Below, in pieces: positions 15,146 through 18,131 of a DNA stretch of 18,131 nucleotides. This DNA comes from CBCXVS01 sp965178525 (lineage in GTDB: Bacteria > Tectomicrobia > Entotheonellia > Entotheonellales > Entotheonellaceae). The notes below the pieces were generated by a model. That model saw only the letters and a program-made list of their open reading frames with translations. It was not told the DNA's origin and did no database searches. A program made the position numbers and the translations under genes. Position 1 is the first letter of the stretch, and every line of letters begins with the position of its first letter. Location of the stretch: assembly GCA_965178525.1 (NCBI GenBank), contig CBCXVS010000151.1, forward strand, positions 1 through 18,131, written 5' to 3'.

Positions 15146-15625
15146 ATGCCAATTGCAGAAGAGGACATTGCCCAGATTACCGCTAGTCTCTGGAGGTCGG
15201 TCCTCGGACTGGAGGTGCAACCATGCTCGCAAAACGTGCCACCGCAGGGACAGGAGGACTTCTTGACAGGGTGTATTGAGATCCGCGGCGCCTGGGCGGG
15301 CGCCGTGGCGCTACGCTGTTCGACGCCATTGGCGTGCCAGGCCGCCGCTATCATGTTTGGGGTGACGCCGGAGACCGTGCAGACTGAGGACATGCGGGAT
15401 GCCGTCGGTGAACTGACGAACATACTCGGAGGCAACCTCAAGTCCCTGGTGCCCGAACCCTGCACCCTTTCCCTACCAGCCGTGAGCGGGGGTCTCAACG
15501 GTGAATGGGACAGCTCCGATAAACCGTGCCTCAGCCAGGTCGCTTTCGCCTGTCATGGGCAGTCCTTGTGGGTCACCTGCATGGAACGGCAAAGGTGCGG
15601 TCCATTGGAGAGACCAAGCGGCTGA
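15146..15625 (+). CDS. CheX-like chemotaxis phosphatase
   Basis: ATG 15146 is preceded by AAGGAG at 15133-15138 and gives 159 residues; an in-frame GTG at 15128 overlaps that site and is less likely. The protein is related to CheX/CheC: MRDAVGELTNILGGNLKSL contains D85-x3-E89-x2-N92, the residues used to attack CheY-P. Elsewhere it has GAVALRCSTPLACQAAAIMFG and an FACHGQSLWVTC strand. With the CheC-type gene it makes a second phosphatase lineage in the same cluster, compensating for the absence of CheZ. The last residues (RQRCGPLERPSG) look unconserved. Confidence 0.8.
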   Translation: MPIAEEDIAQITASLWRSVLGLEVQPCSQNVPPQGQEDFLTGCIEIRGAWAGAVALRCSTPLACQAAAIMFGVTPETVQTEDMRDAVGELTNILGGNLKSLVPEPCTLSLPAVSGGLNGEWDSSDKPCLSQVAFACHGQSLWVTCMERQRCGPLERPSG

Positions 15626-15833
15626 CACGGAGGAGAGCCCATGCGAAGTCCGAGACATCTTTGCTATATCCTAATGGGGCGGCCCGCTGTGGCCTCACCG
15701 TGCTGAACCTCGCCCTTCACCTAGCGTGCCGCTCTATGCTACACTGGCGTCGAAGACACGTTGCCGCTCTTCATCTCGTGCCGACATGACGCACGCACGC
15801 TTACGCACCCCTCTCTCGGGGCTACCGACTACG

Positions 15834-16862
15834 ATGCATTTTGCTGCTTTGCCCTATCTCGGCTTGCTGGGATTTGTGCCCGCATTACTGGCCTTATATC
15901 TCTACGCATTCTGGCGCAAGCGTCAGGCCCTGGCCGTGTTTGTGGGGTTAGCATTGGCGTCGCGGCTCATACATGGGTTCAGCCATATACGGCGCTGGGG
16001 CAAAACCCTGTGTGTGCTCGGCTCCGTCGGCTGTTTGGTCCTGGCGTTGACGCAGCCTCAATGGGGGCAAGACTGGCAGCAGGCGCCCAGTCGGGGCCGC
16101 GATTTGATCATTATGTTGGATGTCTCGCTCAGCATGCTGGCAGAGGATGTGTTGCCGAACCGTTTGGAACACGCCAGAAACAGCATCGCCCCACTGCTAC
16201 AACTTCTCCGCCACGAAGGCGGCCACCGGCTGGGTCTGGTGGTGTTTGCGGGGAGGGCAAGTATGCAATGTCCCTTGACGCTCGATTATGCGTTCTTTTG
16301 GCAACGGCTACAAGAGGTCGGGCCGGATACGGTGACGCGCGAGGGAACCTTGATTGGCGATGCGTTGCAGCAGCTTCTGCGCGAGTTTGGCACGCTCGAC
16401 CCCCACTACACGGATATTATCCTGCTGACCGATGGCGACGATCACAATAGCTTCCCGCTGCATGCAGCCCAAGCCGCGGCGGCGCAGCAGATTAGTCTGT
16501 ACACGGTGGGCGTGGGAGATACCAGTCGCGGGGCGTTGATTCCGCTCCGGCAGGCGGTAGACACCCGTTCGTATGTGCAGTATCGGGGGCAAGCCGTGCG
16601 CTCGCGTATGCAGCAGAGCCTCCTATTGGAAATGGCACGGCTCACGGACGGCACCTACGTGCCCGCTGGCACCCGCGCCATCGAACTCGATCGTCTCTAT
16701 CGCGAAAACATTGCGTCCAAGGCTCGGCGCGACATCGACGCCGCGGCTCGTGAGGGCTTCGTCCACCGCTATTATTGGTTCGTCCTCGCCACTCTATTCT
16801 TGTTGGCTGTCGATATGATGTTGCAGGAACGCACCATGAGCCGGGAGAAGCAAGCGGGATGA
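15834..16862 (+). CDS. VWA-domain membrane protein (BatA/BatB- or MxaC/L-like)
   Basis: I place the start at ATG 15834 (MHFAALPYLGLLGFVPALLALYLYAFW), because this first membrane helix is where such proteins begin; ATG 15786 and upstream starts add Arg-rich residues. A second helix is at ~58-74. The von Willebrand factor A domain carries the metal site DVSLS (D96, S98, S100), a Thr in REGTLIGDA and Asp in LTDGDDH, so metal binding should be intact. A third helix (YYWFVLATLFLLAVDMML) ends the 342-residue protein. The VWA domain would lie outside the cytoplasm between helices 2 and 3. VWA plus TPR pairs occur in Bat stress loci and in methanol-dehydrogenase maturation loci; the nearby cytochrome makes the second option worth considering, but no MoxR ATPase or dehydrogenase is in view. 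Confidence 0.85.
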   Translation: MHFAALPYLGLLGFVPALLALYLYAFWRKRQALAVFVGLALASRLIHGFSHIRRWGKTLCVLGSVGCLVLALTQPQWGQDWQQAPSRGRDLIIMLDVSLSMLAEDVLPNRLEHARNSIAPLLQLLRHEGGHRLGLVVFAGRASMQCPLTLDYAFFWQRLQEVGPDTVTREGTLIGDALQQLLREFGTLDPHYTDIILLTDGDDHNSFPLHAAQAAAAQQISLYTVGVGDTSRGALIPLRQAVDTRSYVQYRGQAVRSRMQQSLLLEMARLTDGTYVPAGTRAIELDRLYRENIASKARRDIDAAAREGFVHRYYWFVLATLFLLAVDMMLQERTMSREKQAG

Positions 16863-17680
16863 AGGGATGCAAGGCCCTGTTGGGCATAGGCGTCATATTG
16901 GTTTGGCCGGTCTTCGGACAGGCGATGTCTCCATACCGAGCGGTGCAACAGGGCAATGTCTTGTACCAGGTTGAGCAGTACGCGGCGGCCTTGGAGTTAT
17001 ATACCACGGCGAATCAGGCCCTGCCGGAAGCAGCGGAGATTCATTTTAACCAGGGCAATGTCTTCTACAAACAACAGAACTATGCAAGAGCTCTGGCATC
17101 TTACACCGAGGCGCTGCATCGGGGGGACCGACTCTTGGAAAGCCACATCAAATACAACCTGGGCAATGTCGAATATCAGCAAGCTTTGCAAGCCATACAG
17201 AACCCTGAAGACGCGCTGCAGCATCTCTATGCAGCCACCATCTATTATCGCGATAGCTTAGAGATCGACCCGAAGCAGCTGGCGGCCCGCTATAATCTGG
17301 AATTGGCCCAGCGACTGCGGCACCAACTGTTGCGGCAAGATGGCCAACAGCCATCACCGCAAGGCAAGAAGCGCCAGAAGGCAGAGAACCAAGGAGAGCC
17401 GTCCTCACAGCGCCAACCGCAGTCCCAACAACACGAGACCCCGCAAGATGAGCCGCAAGACAGCCGGGGTCAACAAGCCAACCCGGCATCTCAAACCCAT
17501 GCGTCTCCCGACAGCGGCCGCGTCGGGACGCGGCAGATGGCCACACCACAGAAACTGAGCCTGGAAGAGGCTGAACGCCGGCTCGACGTCATTCGTCAGC
17601 GGGCCCGCGAGATCGACAAGTTGCGGCAACAATGGCAGCGTGCCCGAATGCGCGATGCGCGCATGGAGCGGTATTGGTAA
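16859..17680 (+). CDS. Exported TPR protein (BatC/MxaK-like)
   Basis: ATG 16859 overlaps the VWA gene stop as ATGA, so the two are translationally coupled. Residues 1-22 (MKGCKALLGIGVILVWPVFGQA) form a signal peptide. Three TPR-type helix pairs follow at ~25-165, for example AEIHFNQGNVFYKQQNYARALASYTEAL and SHIKYNLGNVEYQQALQAI. Residues ~165-235 are a Gln/Pro/Ser-rich low-complexity linker, and the C terminus is a charged helix (LSLEEAERRLDVIRQRAREIDKLRQQW). It probably acts as a periplasmic partner or scaffold for the VWA protein. Total length is 273 residues. Confidence 0.85.
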   Translation: MKGCKALLGIGVILVWPVFGQAMSPYRAVQQGNVLYQVEQYAAALELYTTANQALPEAAEIHFNQGNVFYKQQNYARALASYTEALHRGDRLLESHIKYNLGNVEYQQALQAIQNPEDALQHLYAATIYYRDSLEIDPKQLAARYNLELAQRLRHQLLRQDGQQPSPQGKKRQKAENQGEPSSQRQPQSQQHETPQDEPQDSRGQQANPASQTHASPDSGRVGTRQMATPQKLSLEEAERRLDVIRQRAREIDKLRQQWQRARMRDARMERYW

Positions 17681-17703
17681 GTACCGCGTCCTTCAGACTA
17701 TCC

Positions 17704-18120
17704 TTACCGGGTCGGTTGGCCCCAGTTCGCGCCCTCTTGCGCCAGGGTTTCAAGATAAGCGCCGATTTTAAAGATCTCGTCCTCAGGTAACACTTTGCCC
17801 CAAGCCGGCATATTTTGAATGCGTCCCGGAACTTTTTTGCCTTTTTTCACGATGTCGACATATTTCCGGAAGCCTTTTTTAAAGACCCGCAGATTTGCGC
17901 CTTGCCCGCGCTCCCCACGTCCATCGGCCCGGCCGCCATGACAATTGCCGCAGAAGTTGCGATAGGAAGATCGGCCTTGTCTGATGGCGGTTTTATCGCC
18001 CGAGAAGGGATTGATCGCCGGCACCTCGGTGTCTGCCAGCGCCAGGTGTCCCTCTAGCCCGAAGTTCCCCTGGCAGAATAGGCGGAGGGTTAAGTAGATC
18101 AACAGGTTAGCCCAATTCAA
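17704..18120 (-). CDS. Class I c-type cytochrome, 5' end altered by repeat
   Basis: One haem-binding motif CGNCH (C57, C60, H61 counted from TTG 18120) and a likely axial Met104 in QNMPAWG define a monohaem cytochrome of PedF/XoxG-like type. Such proteins carry electrons from periplasmic dehydrogenases (family knowledge). The first 22 residues (MNWANLLIYLTLRLFCQGNFGL) are encoded by the terminal repeat (18055-18131); native-looking sequence begins at EGHLALADTEVP, the end of a typical export signal. The frame is still open at the window edge and no good start is visible (ATG near 18129 leads straight to a stop), so the original signal peptide was probably removed by the element. It converges on the TPR gene with 23 bases between. 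Confidence 0.8.
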   Translation of the reverse strand: MNWANLLIYLTLRLFCQGNFGLEGHLALADTEVPAINPFSGDKTAIRQGRSSYRNFCGNCHGGRADGRGERGQGANLRVFKKGFRKYVDIVKKGKKVPGRIQNMPAWGKVLPEDEIFKIGAYLETLAQEGANWGQPTR

Positions 18121-18131
18121 AAGTCCATTTA
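18055..18131. repeat. Right copy of the 77-bp terminal inverted repeat
   Basis: This is the inverted partner of 5-81, with two mismatches. The inner edge at 18054/18055 falls inside the signal-peptide region of the cytochrome gene. The repeat reaches the last base of the window, so its full length is unknown. Confidence 0.85.

Noticed and set aside
15641..15706. 21-codon frame after GGAGGAG (MRSPRHLCYILMGRPAVASPC)
   Set aside because: The ribosome binding site is good, but the peptide is too short and featureless to call a gene.
15716..15745. Possible promoter TTCACC-18-TACACT before the VWA gene
   Set aside because: The -35 match is poor and nothing else supports it; noted only as a candidate.

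Overview
This window comes from a Gram-negative, motile-type bacterium of moderately high GC (roughly 58-60% by eye in the core genes). The gene content is a large chemotaxis cluster, a VWA/TPR pair and a periplasmic c-type cytochrome. The style of the proteins (CheA with two CheW domains, CheC/CheX phosphatases and no visible CheZ or CheD) fits Nitrospirota, NC10 (Methylomirabilota) or Desulfobacterota-like bacteria. The phylum cannot be fixed from the sequence alone.

Layout. Positions 1-190 hold the first ~36 codons of a minus-strand chemoreceptor gene, cut off by a 77-bp repeat that recurs inverted at the other end of the window. Positions 191-586 hold no convincing gene. From 587 to about 15625 a plus-strand chemotaxis cluster runs: response regulator, broken cheC copy plus a response-regulator scrap, intact cheC, cheA (split by a frameshift), cheW, mcp1, cheW remnant, a secreted NHL beta-propeller gene interrupted by a 1007-bp IS5-family-like insertion sequence, mcp2, cheY, cheB, cheR and a cheX-like gene. 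From 15834 to 17680 a VWA membrane protein and a TPR protein form a translationally coupled pair. A minus-strand cytochrome c gene (17704-18120) runs off the right end through the second copy of the terminal repeat.

How the genes would work together. The two large membrane receptors would signal through CheW to CheA, which phosphorylates CheY, CheB and the first response regulator. CheR and CheB set receptor methylation, and CheC/CheX-type proteins remove phosphate. The set looks complete on paper, but it is damaged: cheA has a one-base frameshift, the stand-alone CheY has Gly in place of the phosphoacceptor Asp, one cheC copy has a stop codon, the first response regulator lacks a standard start codon near its ribosome binding site, one cheW copy is a relic, and a flanking receptor gene is truncated.

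The main story is therefore a chemotaxis locus enlarged by two separate tandem duplications (a 700-bp response-regulator/cheC unit and a ~2.6-kb cheW-mcp unit, whose signalling halves are still almost identical in DNA) that now appears to be decaying. The insertion in the NHL gene can be read exactly: 18-bp inverted ends, a 3-bp AGT target duplication, and an intact reading frame if it is removed. I found no RNA gene, CRISPR array or clearly new system; the duplications, homogenised receptors and accumulated lesions are the notable features.
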